Below, piece by piece: positions 34,349 through 42,450 of a DNA stretch of 64,000 bases. Below the pieces are notes generated by a model. The model worked only from the letters and a program-made list of their open reading frames with translations, was not told where the DNA came from and did no database searches. The DNA is taken from positions 53,127 to 117,126 of the forward strand of contig CACXPX010000006.1 of the NCBI GenBank assembly GCA_902769705.1, in the 5' to 3' direction. The position numbers and the translations under genes are program-made. The DNA is from an uncultured Prevotellaceae bacterium. Its GTDB lineage: Bacteria; Bacteroidota; Bacteroidia; Bacteroidales; Bacteroidaceae. Positions within the stretch are counted from its first letter, which is position 1, and the number at the start of each line of letters is the position of its first letter.

Positions 34349-35323
34349 TTATTCCCGATAAAACCAAGACAGCAGCCGGTTAATCCACGGGAAAGTGAAC
34401 CTGAACCAACGGTATTTGGCCACAGGTTTCCCACCGAAACTGAGGATGAACTCGCGGTATTGGTTTTTGGGGTAGGGAAGTCCCACGTCGATGAAATAGA
34501 TGTGGCGATAGTGTTGGTCATGGGCATATTTGATGGCGTGCCACACGGTCATTCTTTCGGGGTGGAGATGGGGGAACGACTTTCGTTTCGAGCCCATATA
34601 CCACAGGTAGGCATTGGCATCGGAGTAGACACATGCACTTCCGCCGATGATTTTGCCATGATACAACGTCACGAAAAGGCGGGCGTTGCCTTGCTTGTTG
34701 AGTTCTTCGAACAGCTCTTTAGGTGGCATGAAGCGGCGAATCTTCGTTCTGTAGAAGTTTTTCAGCAGACGATAGAAGCCGTCGAGCTCTTGCTCGTTCT
34801 TGATTTCGCGAGTCTCCACACCGTTTGCATAGGTCCTCTCAATGCGTTGAAGCATCTTGTCGGCCAACCGCTCTTCGGGTGGGGCGCTATGGAGCGAGTT
34901 GTGCACCTCCTGCCAGTTGATGGGGAAGTATTTGTTGCGGCGGAAATGTCGGTAGCCGAACATTTTCTGGCTCATGTTGCTGAACTCCACATAGAGGCAC
35001 AGACGGCGCACAAACTTGGCGGTGATGGCGTCGAGCATTAGTCCGAAAGCCTCGTCTTTGTCAACATCGGCATCGTATTCGCCTTCGCCATAGATGCGCC
35101 CTTGGGTGAACAAATAGGGTGGAATCCACGAGCCACGTCGGCGGATGGTGGCCAGCAGATGGGCAGCTACTGTTCCGTCTTCCCTTTGGGCGATGGCCAT
35201 GAAGGGGGTGAAGCCGGGCGTCTTCTCTGCAATCCGAAACATTTTCGTGCTGTGGAAGAAGTCCCTGCATTCCATCTGTGGCAGCTCTTCGCTCTTGGAT
35301 ATGATGCTAACGGTGAGATTCAT
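34349..35323 (-). CDS. GNAT/FemAB-like acyltransferase
   Basis: The 324-residue protein has a peptidoglycan-bridge (FemAB)/BioF2-like layout: two GNAT-fold lobes, the second (about 180-310) with LFVTLYHGKIIGGSACVYS, AYLWYMGS and a late ECG-like IYFIDVGLP. FemAB-type enzymes add amino acids or acyl groups to cell-wall or lipid acceptors; no acceptor is indicated here. ATG 35323 is used because the canonical promoter (35350-35381) lies upstream of it and inside the longer in-frame alternative. It is on the left arm of the strand switch near 35.5 kb. Confidence 0.75.
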   Translation of the reverse strand: MNLTVSIISKSEELPQMECRDFFHSTKMFRIAEKTPGFTPFMAIAQREDGTVAAHLLATIRRRGSWIPPYLFTQGRIYGEGEYDADVDKDEAFGLMLDAITAKFVRRLCLYVEFSNMSQKMFGYRHFRRNKYFPINWQEVHNSLHSAPPEERLADKMLQRIERTYANGVETREIKNEQELDGFYRLLKNFYRTKIRRFMPPKELFEELNKQGNARLFVTLYHGKIIGGSACVYSDANAYLWYMGSKRKSFPHLHPERMTVWHAIKYAHDQHYRHIYFIDVGLPYPKNQYREFILSFGGKPVAKYRWFRFTFPWINRLLSWFYRE

Positions 35324-35349
35324 CAAGGTAGAGTTATATTTGGCGAATA

Positions 35350-35381
35350 CAAAGATACAACAAACTATTGCAATTTCCAAA
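35350..35381 (-). promoter_or_regulatory. Promoter of the FemAB-like gene
   Basis: Minus-strand TTTG (35378-35381), 20-nt spacer, TATCTTTG (35350-35357): an exact match to the Bacteroidota consensus. Confidence 0.8.
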
Positions 35382-35457
35382 AAAAATAGACTTTATACGT
35401 TATAAAAATCTGTTAATGTGCTATTTTTCGCCAGAGAAGAGTGTAAATCCAACACCC

Positions 35458-35592
35458 GTACAGTATTACAGTTACAGTTTACTTTAATGTAATGTAATAG
35501 TGAGTTTATTTATATATATATAATAAATTATATATATATAAATAAAAATTCTTATACCACTTTTTCTCGATAAAAAAACTGTTATACTGTAC
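35458..35592. repeat. 135-bp nested inverted repeat centred on an A/T palindrome
   Basis: An inner perfect inverted repeat has 20-bp arms (35505-35524 and 35527-35546) made only of A and T with a 2-nt spacer. An outer inverted repeat, GTACAGTATTACAGTT (35458-35473) against its near-complement (35577-35592, 15 of 16), has the same centre, about 35525. A further palindrome GTACG-TT-CGTAC sits at 35589-35600. The element lies exactly where transcription diverges. Confidence 0.8.
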
Positions 35593-35622
35593 GTTCGTAC
35601 GCGTGTATAATCCACACTTATT

Positions 35623-35847
35623 ATGCTCGCAGATTTTCTGGACTTTTGTTTCGAGCATATGATGAAGGTCGATGAGTTTCCCGGCATTCAATCGCTTTGC
35701 ATGAAGTTCGCTTACCGCATGTGCCTATTCTATCCCGAACAGATGGACGAACTGAAACGTACCCTCGTAGCGATGGAAACCGACTATTACATACCAGCCA
35801 CCAAAGGCCTCAGAAGAAAAATCCTCAGCGGGAAAATGAAAGGATAA
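35623..35847 (+). CDS. Small hypothetical protein
   Basis: The 74-residue protein has no recognised family. It is helical and rich in Met, Lys and Tyr with no signal or membrane segment; the C-terminus is basic (LRRKILSGKMKG). It starts 30 nt after the outer arm of the nested palindrome and is followed by the longest 22-bp repeat array. Codon use looks coding, but it could be a fragment of a larger ancestral gene. Alternative starts at residues 13 and 14 exist. Confidence 0.45.
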   Translation: MLADFLDFCFEHMMKVDEFPGIQSLCMKFAYRMCLFYPEQMDELKRTLVAMETDYYIPATKGLRRKILSGKMKG

Positions 35848-35890
35848 AAGAGAGGCGGGAAGCCAATGCTTATTACCTCTCTTTCTTTTG

Positions 35891-36034
35891 TCATTAGCCC
35901 CTAATGGGAGTGTCATTAACCACAAATGAGCCTGTCATTAGCCACAAATGAGCCTGTCATTAGCCACAAATGGGCCTGTCATTAGCCACAAATGAGCGTG
36001 TCATTAGCCCCTTATGGGAACCTCATTTATCACG
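35891..36034 (+). repeat. 22-bp-period tandem repeat, locus D (6 full units plus 1 partial)
   Basis: Units start at 35891, 35913, 35935, 35957, 35979, 36001 and 36023 (partial), spaced exactly 22 bp. The consensus core is TCATTAGCCACAAATGA followed by about 5 nt (GCCTG). TCATT and AATGA are reverse complements around a 7-nt centre. Unit 1 changes the centre to keep CATTAG-CCC-CTAATG pairing. The array begins 43 nt after the stop of the 74-codon gene, in the same strand sense. Confidence 0.9.
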
Positions 36035-36294
36035 TTACACTTTTACATACAAAAGTCAACAAAGCGAGGATGTGGATTAAAAAAAAGAATGGAAGGTTGG
36101 AAATAGTAAAAAGTATAACATGTGTATATCTGTAACAAAAAAAACACCGGACTTAGGTTTCGTGGTGCAAAGAGAAGAAAAATAAACTGAAATAATATGT
36201 AAAAATCCCGCTTTTCCCCCGAAAAAGTTCATCTGTTCAGAAAAAGTTCTTATTTTTGCGGACGACTTATTATTAACTGTTTAATTACAATTTT
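36035..36294 (+). promoter_or_regulatory. Leader region of the TlpA-like gene
   Basis: This is AT-rich and holds no gene. TATTTTTG (36251-36258) is the probable -7 element. The decamer GAAAAAGTTC occurs twice (36221-36230 and 36240-36249), 19 bp apart start to start, immediately upstream, where an operator could lie. Confidence 0.5.
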
Positions 36295-37473
36295 ATGAAT
36301 GCATTTGTTTCGATTCTGGCGATTGCTGCCGCCATTCTTATGATAGCGGGATGGCGGAAAATGCGGTCTTACCAGAAAAAAGGTAAGAAGAGCAAAGGGA
36401 GTTATCTGTTGATTGCCCTCGGCACTGTGTTGATGATCCTTTATATCATTTTGGCAATCGGCCAAAGGAATCAGCCCATCGTCCAGGAAACTCCTGACGA
36501 GCGTTCCTGCATCATCACCGGAGACCTCACCGGGATAGATTTCCGGAATCCGGTGATAGAGGTAACAGATCACTGGCAGCGTGACAGTGTGCTGGCCAAA
36601 GCGAATGTCGAAAACGGGAAATTCACCGTAGTGGTGAAAGACGCGACCGCACCGACGCATGTTTATTTATATTGCTCGAACAGCGAAAATAACGTGCAGG
36701 TGAGGGACTTTCTGCTCGAACCGGGTGAAATCCATCTGACCGGCGATGTCAATAAGGATGAGGACATGGAGCGCCCCGTGAGTGGACTGCCCCTCAACGA
36801 CCGTTGGGTGAAACTGGAAACCGATTTATCCAATGCTGCCGACTCTGCTGCCAAGATGAATGTTTTCGAAACATTTCTGCAGGACAAACCTGAGGAAGCG
36901 TTGATTCTGATGGCATTGGAAAAACATATCAATAAGATTGCCCCCGACCGTGCCATGGAAGTCTTTGACAACATTCAGGGTCCCTTGCGCAACGCTGAAT
37001 ACGCACTGCTTTCTTTCAGGGAGAAGATACAGGAAATGATAAAAAGTAACAGCATTTTAGCGAAGGGAGCAAAATTCACCGACGTGGCAGGTCAGACACC
37101 GGAAGGCGACCTCGTGCGTCTTTCTGATCTTGTAGGCAAGGGAACTCCCGTGCTGGTGGACTATTGGGGAAGCTGGTGCGCCCCTTGTATCGAAGGACTG
37201 CCTGAACTGGCTGCCACGGCAAAAAAGTATGCAGGAAGACTGAAAGTCGTAGGTGTCAATGTAAGAGAAGGGCTGCGTGGAAAAAAACTGCAGGACTTCC
37301 TTCAAAAGCACGGCGTCGGCTGGGACATCATCGTTGACGTGAACGGACAGACCTCCGAATATATTAGGGCCGTCCCCCGTGCTGTACTGCTCGACGGTGA
37401 TGGGCGCGTCATCGTGCATGCCCACCCTCAAGAAATTCTCCCGATGTTGGATGAATACTTGTCTTCACGTTGA
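36295..37473 (+). CDS. TlpA-like thiol-disulfide oxidoreductase with N-terminal membrane anchors
   Basis: The 392-residue protein has two N-terminal hydrophobic segments (about 3-19 and 37-56), a DUF4369-like beta domain (about 70-170), a helical linker and a C-terminal thioredoxin-fold domain (about 250-392). The active site is WCAPC at about residues 294-298, and the cis-proline is in AVPRAVLLDGDG. Bacteroidetes use such proteins for periplasmic disulfide reduction, cytochrome maturation or heme and thiol stress defence. Two N-terminal helices instead of the usual single anchor are unusual. The gene stands alone between two repeat arrays (D upstream, E downstream). Confidence 0.85.
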   Translation: MNAFVSILAIAAAILMIAGWRKMRSYQKKGKKSKGSYLLIALGTVLMILYIILAIGQRNQPIVQETPDERSCIITGDLTGIDFRNPVIEVTDHWQRDSVLAKANVENGKFTVVVKDATAPTHVYLYCSNSENNVQVRDFLLEPGEIHLTGDVNKDEDMERPVSGLPLNDRWVKLETDLSNAADSAAKMNVFETFLQDKPEEALILMALEKHINKIAPDRAMEVFDNIQGPLRNAEYALLSFREKIQEMIKSNSILAKGAKFTDVAGQTPEGDLVRLSDLVGKGTPVLVDYWGSWCAPCIEGLPELAATAKKYAGRLKVVGVNVREGLRGKKLQDFLQKHGVGWDIIVDVNGQTSEYIRAVPRAVLLDGDGRVIVHAHPQEILPMLDEYLSSR

Positions 37474-37587
37474 AGGCATCTGTTAATTCTTGCCGATGAA
37501 GAGCGTGACAAACATGCCGCTGTCATTATTCTCAGTAAGCGTCTTGTTCATCTGCATAGCGATTTCCATAGGTGCCTGTTGCTGCCT

Positions 37588-37653
37588 CGATGCCACAAGT
37601 GAGACTGTTAGAAGCCACAAGTGACACGGCCAGATGCCGCAAGAAGAGCTAAA
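37588..37653 (+). repeat. 22-bp-period tandem repeat, locus E (3 diverged units)
   Basis: Units at 37588-37609, 37610-37631 and 37632-37653 share GCCACAAGTGA or a decayed form (GCCGCAAGAAG). They lie 115 nt past the TlpA-like stop in the same strand sense. The rest of the 306-bp gap to the xylanase gene contains no gene, but includes a TACCTTTG -7 box at 37722-37729. Confidence 0.7.
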
Positions 37654-37721
37654 AGGGGGATGCGGGTGAAATTTGAAGGAAAATTTTTCGTGATTTATGA
37701 AGGAATACGAAATAAAATGCT

Positions 37722-37729
37722 TACCTTTG
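37722..37729 (+). promoter_or_regulatory. -7 element of the xylanase gene
   Basis: TACCTTTG, 50 nt before the ATG at 37780. No TTTG -33 box is seen at the usual spacing, which would suit an activator-dependent promoter. Confidence 0.55.
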
Positions 37730-37779
37730 CATATAATTTATTATCAACTTGACCTAAACCAAAACTTAAACAATAAAGT

Positions 37780-40440
37780 ATGAAAAAAGATTTACTCAGT
37801 AAAGCATTGGGAAAGGCATTTGCTCCCGCTCTCTTTCTGACGTTGGGCATGATGGTTCCTACCACAAAGGCTCATGCACAGTTATCATCTAACCCGGACA
37901 AGTTCTTGGGTAACATCACCACTCGAGGCCAAGTAGAAGCTGGCGGCGGTGTAGCATCGTACTACACGATGTGGAACCAGATCACTTGTGAGAACGAGTC
38001 GAAGTGGCAATCGGTAGAGGGAACAAGAGGCAGCTACAACTGGGGTGGCGCTGACCGGGCATTCAACTATGCCAAGAGTCACAACTTCACCTACAAGTTC
38101 CATGCCTTCGTTTGGGGTGCGCAGTATCCCGATTGGCTCTCAGGCTTGTCCATCAAGGACCGCTACTCATCAATCGTGAAGTGGTTTGACGCCATTAAGA
38201 AGCATTATGACACGCTACCCCTCATCGATGTGGTGAACGAGGCTGTGGGTATGCACCAGCAAGGCAATCCCATGATGAGGGAATCGCTGGGCGGCGAGGG
38301 AAAGACAGGTTACGACTGGCTCGTCAAGGCTTTCGAAATGGCCCACGAGCGCTTCCCGAACTCCATCCTTATTTATAATGACTACAACTCGCTGCGCCAT
38401 GATGTGGACGCCTATCTCACATTGGTGCAGACGTTGCGTGACTATGGTGCACCTATCGATGCCTACGGAAACCAGTCGCACGATGTGAATGACATCAGCG
38501 CAAGCGAACTGAAAAGCGTGATGAAGAAGCAGCAAGATGCGCTGAAGATGCCTATGTATATCACCGAGTTGGACATCGACAAAGCTGATGACAACCAGCA
38601 AAAGAGACAATATGAGAGTATTTTCCCCATCATGTGGGAAGCCGAATATTGCGCCGGTGTCACTATCTGGGGGTATATTCATGGCTCTACATGGGTCGAC
38701 AACTCTGGTATCATCAAGAACGGCAAAGACCGTCCGGCAATGACTTGGCTGCGCTCGTATATGGAGTCAGATGCCGCCAAGAACGCCAAGAGTCCCTATC
38801 CAGGCATGAAGAAAGAGGCTTCCATCTATATCAAGCCTCGCGACTTGAAGGTGGCAAAGGGCGACAAGCTGCCCATCATGGTGCGCGCCAACTTGGCTAC
38901 GAAGACCATCGAGAAGGTGGACCTCTATGTTGGTGAAAACGTCAACAGCATGCAGCTTGTCAACACCATGACCGAGGCCCCTTATCTGACGGATTACACC
39001 GCTCCCACTACCACAGGTTGGAAGCAGTTGAAAGCAGTGGTCACCGCCACTGACGGCTCTACCTACGAGCGTTGGGGACGCTTCAATGTGCTCGCCAGCT
39101 CAACCCTTCGCGAACCCTTCAATGAGACGCCTGCCCAGTTGCCTGGCAACATCGTTGTGACCGAGTTCGACAAGGGTACAATGGGTGTCACCTACAACAA
39201 GGCTCAGCGCACGGAATCATCCTCTATGCAGACGGGCGGATGGATGGAATACACTGTCGACGTGCAGGAAGACGGACTCTACGCTTTCGATGCTGAGGTG
39301 GCCTCGGGAAAGACTGGTGCAACATTCCACCTTTCGGAATATGGATTCGACAACCTGACATTCTACACCGATATGATTGAGGTGCCCAACACAGGTGGCT
39401 CGCAAGAGTTCCGCAAGATTCACTGCATGTTTGTGAAGCCGCTGACCAAAGGTCGCCACATCCTCTGTCTGAACATTGACAACGGTGGATTCTACATGAA
39501 GAACCTCACCTTCGAGCGCTATGAGAAGAACACCGACATCTCCGTTCTGATTAATACAATCCGTCCTGCCACTATAGTTGTGGGCGACAAGACCACTATC
39601 ACAGCAACTGCTAAGACAAAAACGGAAAACAGTTCCATTAAGAGTGTGAGTTTCTATGCCAACGACATGCTCATTGGCACAGTCTCTGAAGAGCCCTATG
39701 CCTTGGATTTTGAACCCGCCACCAAGGGCAACTACTATATCACAGCCATCGCTACCGACTCTGAGGGCAAGGTGAATGTATCACCCCGCAAGGCGCTGAA
39801 GGTGAATGGCAGACGCTTGCCGTATTCTACTAATCCCGTTTCGCTTCCTGGCGTCATTCAAGCCGAGAACTTCGATAAGGGTGGCGAAGGTATGACCTTC
39901 CACGATTCCGACACCAACCGCGAGGGTGACACCCAATATCGCACCGACGGAGAGGGCGTTGACTTTGTGAAGGGTAATGGCGGCACTTGTATCGGTTATA
40001 CGGCTGCTAATGAGTGGCTGGAGTACAGCGTCAACGTGACAGAGCCTGGCAAGTACACATATGAGGCAACCGTCTCTTCGGGCACCACTGGCTCTGGATT
40101 CAACATCGGTTTGGTTAACGGTGGTAGTGTTACCACTCTCGCCAGCGTGAGCGTTCCGCAGACAGGCAACAGCGATTGGGGTTCTTACAAGGTGGTAACC
40201 GGAACGCTGAGCAGAGACTTGGCTGCAGGCAACCAGATTCTGCGCATCACCATTACGGGCGCCAGTTGCAACATCGATAAGATTGAGTTCAAGTGCGCTG
40301 AGAGTGCAGGGCTTGACTATCTGATTGTCGATGATAAGTCGCCAGCTTTGAAGCCCATGTTCAATGTCGCCGGCCAGCGCGTTAACTCGCAATATAAGGG
40401 CGTCGTCATTAAGAACGGCAAGAAGATCGTGAACAAGTAA
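37780..40440 (+). CDS. Secreted GH10 endo-beta-1,4-xylanase with Ig-like and CBM6-like modules
   Basis: The 886-residue protein has an export signal (about 1-34) and a GH10 barrel (about 38-345) with acid/base Glu154 (DVVNEAVG) and nucleophile Glu263 (ITELDI). Beta-sandwich modules follow: a first Ig-like region (about 350-440), a first CBM6-like module (about 445-585; QTGGWMEYTVDV), a second Ig-like region (about 590-680; NDMLIGTVSEEPY) and a second CBM6-like module (about 685-840; GVIQAENFDKGGEG, AANEWLEYSVNV). A short tail FNVAGQRVN...VVIKNGKKIV resembles the sorting tails of Prevotella secreted proteins. It cleaves xylan, and the CBM6 modules probably bind xylan or beta-glucan. Two carbohydrate-binding modules on one xylanase suggest action on insoluble plant wall. 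Confidence 0.93.
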   Translation: MKKDLLSKALGKAFAPALFLTLGMMVPTTKAHAQLSSNPDKFLGNITTRGQVEAGGGVASYYTMWNQITCENESKWQSVEGTRGSYNWGGADRAFNYAKSHNFTYKFHAFVWGAQYPDWLSGLSIKDRYSSIVKWFDAIKKHYDTLPLIDVVNEAVGMHQQGNPMMRESLGGEGKTGYDWLVKAFEMAHERFPNSILIYNDYNSLRHDVDAYLTLVQTLRDYGAPIDAYGNQSHDVNDISASELKSVMKKQQDALKMPMYITELDIDKADDNQQKRQYESIFPIMWEAEYCAGVTIWGYIHGSTWVDNSGIIKNGKDRPAMTWLRSYMESDAAKNAKSPYPGMKKEASIYIKPRDLKVAKGDKLPIMVRANLATKTIEKVDLYVGENVNSMQLVNTMTEAPYLTDYTAPTTTGWKQLKAVVTATDGSTYERWGRFNVLASSTLREPFNETPAQLPGNIVVTEFDKGTMGVTYNKAQRTESSSMQTGGWMEYTVDVQEDGLYAFDAEVASGKTGATFHLSEYGFDNLTFYTDMIEVPNTGGSQEFRKIHCMFVKPLTKGRHILCLNIDNGGFYMKNLTFERYEKNTDISVLINTIRPATIVVGDKTTITATAKTKTENSSIKSVSFYANDMLIGTVSEEPYALDFEPATKGNYYITAIATDSEGKVNVSPRKALKVNGRRLPYSTNPVSLPGVIQAENFDKGGEGMTFHDSDTNREGDTQYRTDGEGVDFVKGNGGTCIGYTAANEWLEYSVNVTEPGKYTYEATVSSGTTGSGFNIGLVNGGSVTTLASVSVPQTGNSDWGSYKVVTGTLSRDLAAGNQILRITITGASCNIDKIEFKCAESAGLDYLIVDDKSPALKPMFNVAGQRVNSQYKGVVIKNGKKIVNK

Positions 40441-40443
40441 ATT

Positions 40444-40479
40444 TTGACAATTGCTCATTGTCAATTGTCAATTGTCAAT
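40444..40479 (+). repeat. Heptamer repeat and hairpin after the xylanase gene
   Basis: TTGACAAT-TGCTC-ATTGTCAA forms an 8-bp stem 4 nt after the stop codon. The right arm continues as ATTGTCA repeated three times (40457-40477), the same 7-bp-period style as in the 8917-9125 element. Confidence 0.65.
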
Positions 40480-40480
40480 A

Positions 40481-40516
40481 GGAAATCAGGTGAGGCTAAC
40501 GTCTTGCCTGATTTCC
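40481..40516 (+). promoter_or_regulatory. 10-bp perfect hairpin in the ettA leader
   Basis: GGAAATCAGG (40481-40490) pairs perfectly with CCTGATTTCC (40507-40516), 20 nt before the ettA ATG. There is no T-run, so it may be a terminator remnant, an mRNA-stability element or a translational control hairpin. Confidence 0.6.
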
Positions 40517-40535
40517 ATTCAAAAAGGCAACCATT

Positions 40536-42248
40536 ATGGCAACAGTTGATGATAAGAAAGTGATTTTCTCGATGGTCGGAGTGAGCAAGACCATTCAACA
40601 GAACCAGAAACAGGTGCTCAAGAACATTTACCTCAGTTTCTTCTATGGTGCGAAAATCGGCATCATCGGTTTGAACGGAGCTGGTAAGTCGACGCTCATG
40701 AAAATCATTGCTGGCATCGACCAGCAGTATCAGGGCAATGTGGTGTGGAGTCCAGGCTATACCGTGGGCTATCTGCCACAAGACCCGCCGCTCAACGAGG
40801 AGAAAACGGTGAAGGAGAACGTGATGGAGGGTGTTCAGCATGTCTATGACGCATTGGCCGAATACGACGCCATCAATGTGAAATTCGGGCTTCCCGAGTA
40901 CTATGAGGACTCCGACAAAATGGACCGTCTGATGGCTCGTCAGGCTGAGTTGCAGGACATTATCGACGCCACAGATGCGTGGAACATGGACTCGAAACTC
41001 GACCGTTCGATGGCTGCCCTCAACTGTCCGCCGGGCGATTGGAGCGTGAAAAATCTCTCGGGCGGTGAGCGTCGACGTGTGGCACTTTGCCGATTGCTCT
41101 TGCAGAAGCCCGATGTGCTGTTGCTTGATGAGCCTACCAACCATCTTGACGCGGAGTCGATTGACTGGCTGGAGCAGCATCTGCAACAATACGAAGGAAC
41201 GGTGATTGCTGTGACTCACGACCGTTATTTCCTCGATGATGTTGCCGAGTGGATTTTGGAACTCGACCGAGGCGAGGGGATCCCCTGGAAGGGCAATTAT
41301 TCATCGTGGTTGGAGCAGAAGAGCCAGCGGCTTGCACTCGAGGAGAAGACTGCTTCGAAGCGCCGCAAGACACTTGAACGCGAGTTGGAATGGGTTCGCA
41401 TGGCCCCCAAGGCTCGTCACGCAAAGGGAAAGGCTCGTCTGAACTCCTACGAGACAATGCTCAATGAGGAGCAAAAACAAAAGGAGGAAAAGCTGGAAAT
41501 CTTCATTCCTAATGGTCCTCGGTTGGGCAATAAGGTTATCGAGGCTTGCCATGTGGCGAAAGCTTACGGCGAGAAAACGCTCTTCACTGACCTCAATTTC
41601 ATGCTGCCGCCTAACGGAATCGTGGGTGTGATTGGTCCCAATGGAGCGGGAAAGACAACGCTCTTCCGCCTGATTATGGGATTGGAGCAAGCCGATGCAG
41701 GAAGTTTCGAAGTGGGAGAGACGGTCAAAATCAGTTATGTGGACCAGCAGCATAAGGATATAGACCCCGAGAAGACTGTCTATCAGGTGGTGAGTCAGGG
41801 TAACGAGACAATACGCATGGGTGGTCGTGATGTCAATGTACGAGCCTATCTGTCTCGTTTCAACTTTAGTGGAGCCGACCAGGAAAAGAAATGTGGTGTG
41901 CTTTCTGGAGGTGAGCGGAACCGTCTGCATTTGGCCATTGCGCTGAAGCAAGAGGGTAATGTTTTGCTTCTTGACGAGCCCACTAACGATATTGACGTCA
42001 ACACGTTACGTGCATTGGAGGAAGGTCTTGAAGCTTTTGCCGGTTGTGCTGTTATCATTAGTCACGACCGCTGGTTCCTCGACCGCATTTGTACCCATAT
42101 TCTCGCTTTCGAAGGGGCTATGGGCGGCGATGAGGGCAGCGTCTTCTTCTTCGACGGGAACTATAGCGAATACGAAATCAACAAAGCCCAGCGTCTCGGA
42201 CTTGAAGAGCCTAAGCGCATACGCTATCGGAAGTTGATGGATGAGTAA
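40536..42248 (+). CDS. ettA: Energy-dependent translational throttle protein EttA (ABC-F)
   Basis: The 570-residue soluble protein has two ABC ATPase domains: Walker A GLNGAGKST and GPNGAGKTT, signatures LSGGERRR and LSGGERNR, and Walker B LLLDEPTNHLD and LLLDEPTNDID. A linker (P-site tRNA interaction motif region, about 260-320) rich in Arg and Lys lies between them. No transmembrane part exists. EttA binds the ribosomal E site and gates the first elongation steps according to ATP/ADP ratio. Length is close to E. coli EttA (555). Family identity is strong; antibiotic-resistance ABC-F proteins are shorter in the arm region. Confidence 0.94.
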   Translation: MATVDDKKVIFSMVGVSKTIQQNQKQVLKNIYLSFFYGAKIGIIGLNGAGKSTLMKIIAGIDQQYQGNVVWSPGYTVGYLPQDPPLNEEKTVKENVMEGVQHVYDALAEYDAINVKFGLPEYYEDSDKMDRLMARQAELQDIIDATDAWNMDSKLDRSMAALNCPPGDWSVKNLSGGERRRVALCRLLLQKPDVLLLDEPTNHLDAESIDWLEQHLQQYEGTVIAVTHDRYFLDDVAEWILELDRGEGIPWKGNYSSWLEQKSQRLALEEKTASKRRKTLERELEWVRMAPKARHAKGKARLNSYETMLNEEQKQKEEKLEIFIPNGPRLGNKVIEACHVAKAYGEKTLFTDLNFMLPPNGIVGVIGPNGAGKTTLFRLIMGLEQADAGSFEVGETVKISYVDQQHKDIDPEKTVYQVVSQGNETIRMGGRDVNVRAYLSRFNFSGADQEKKCGVLSGGERNRLHLAIALKQEGNVLLLDEPTNDIDVNTLRALEEGLEAFAGCAVIISHDRWFLDRICTHILAFEGAMGGDEGSVFFFDGNYSEYEINKAQRLGLEEPKRIRYRKLMDE

Positions 42249-42303
42249 GCATCTTCGATTATTTGAATTGTTAATTATATAATCATTCAATATTCATTAT
42301 ATT

Positions 42304-42384
42304 ATGCAGTGGTACAACATTCTTTTCGTCATTGTGTTGGTGATTGTAGGTATCATCGTCTACAAGAACAAGTCCAACGAATGA
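42304..42384 (+). CDS. 26-residue single-span membrane peptide
   Basis: ATG 42304 opens a 26-codon frame that ends at TGA 42382-42384: a short polar start (MQWYN), a hydrophobic helix (ILFVIVLVIVGIIVY) and a basic and polar tail (KNKSNE). The topology is ideal for a small inner-membrane protein with the positive end inside. It lies 55 nt after ettA and 66 nt before the esterase gene on the same strand. It is too short for usual gene calling and no family is recognised. Chance is possible, but the uninterrupted hydrophobic segment and compact charge pattern favour a real gene. Confidence 0.55.
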   Translation: MQWYNILFVIVLVIVGIIVYKNKSNE

Positions 42385-42450
42385 CCACCGATAATTTCCG
42401 TGAATCAACAAAAAATTAAGTTTTACTAAACAACACTATTCATTACGATT

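Noticed and set aside
35891-36034. CRISPR array
   Set aside because: Units of 22 bp are contiguous with no spacers, diverged and without cas genes in the window.
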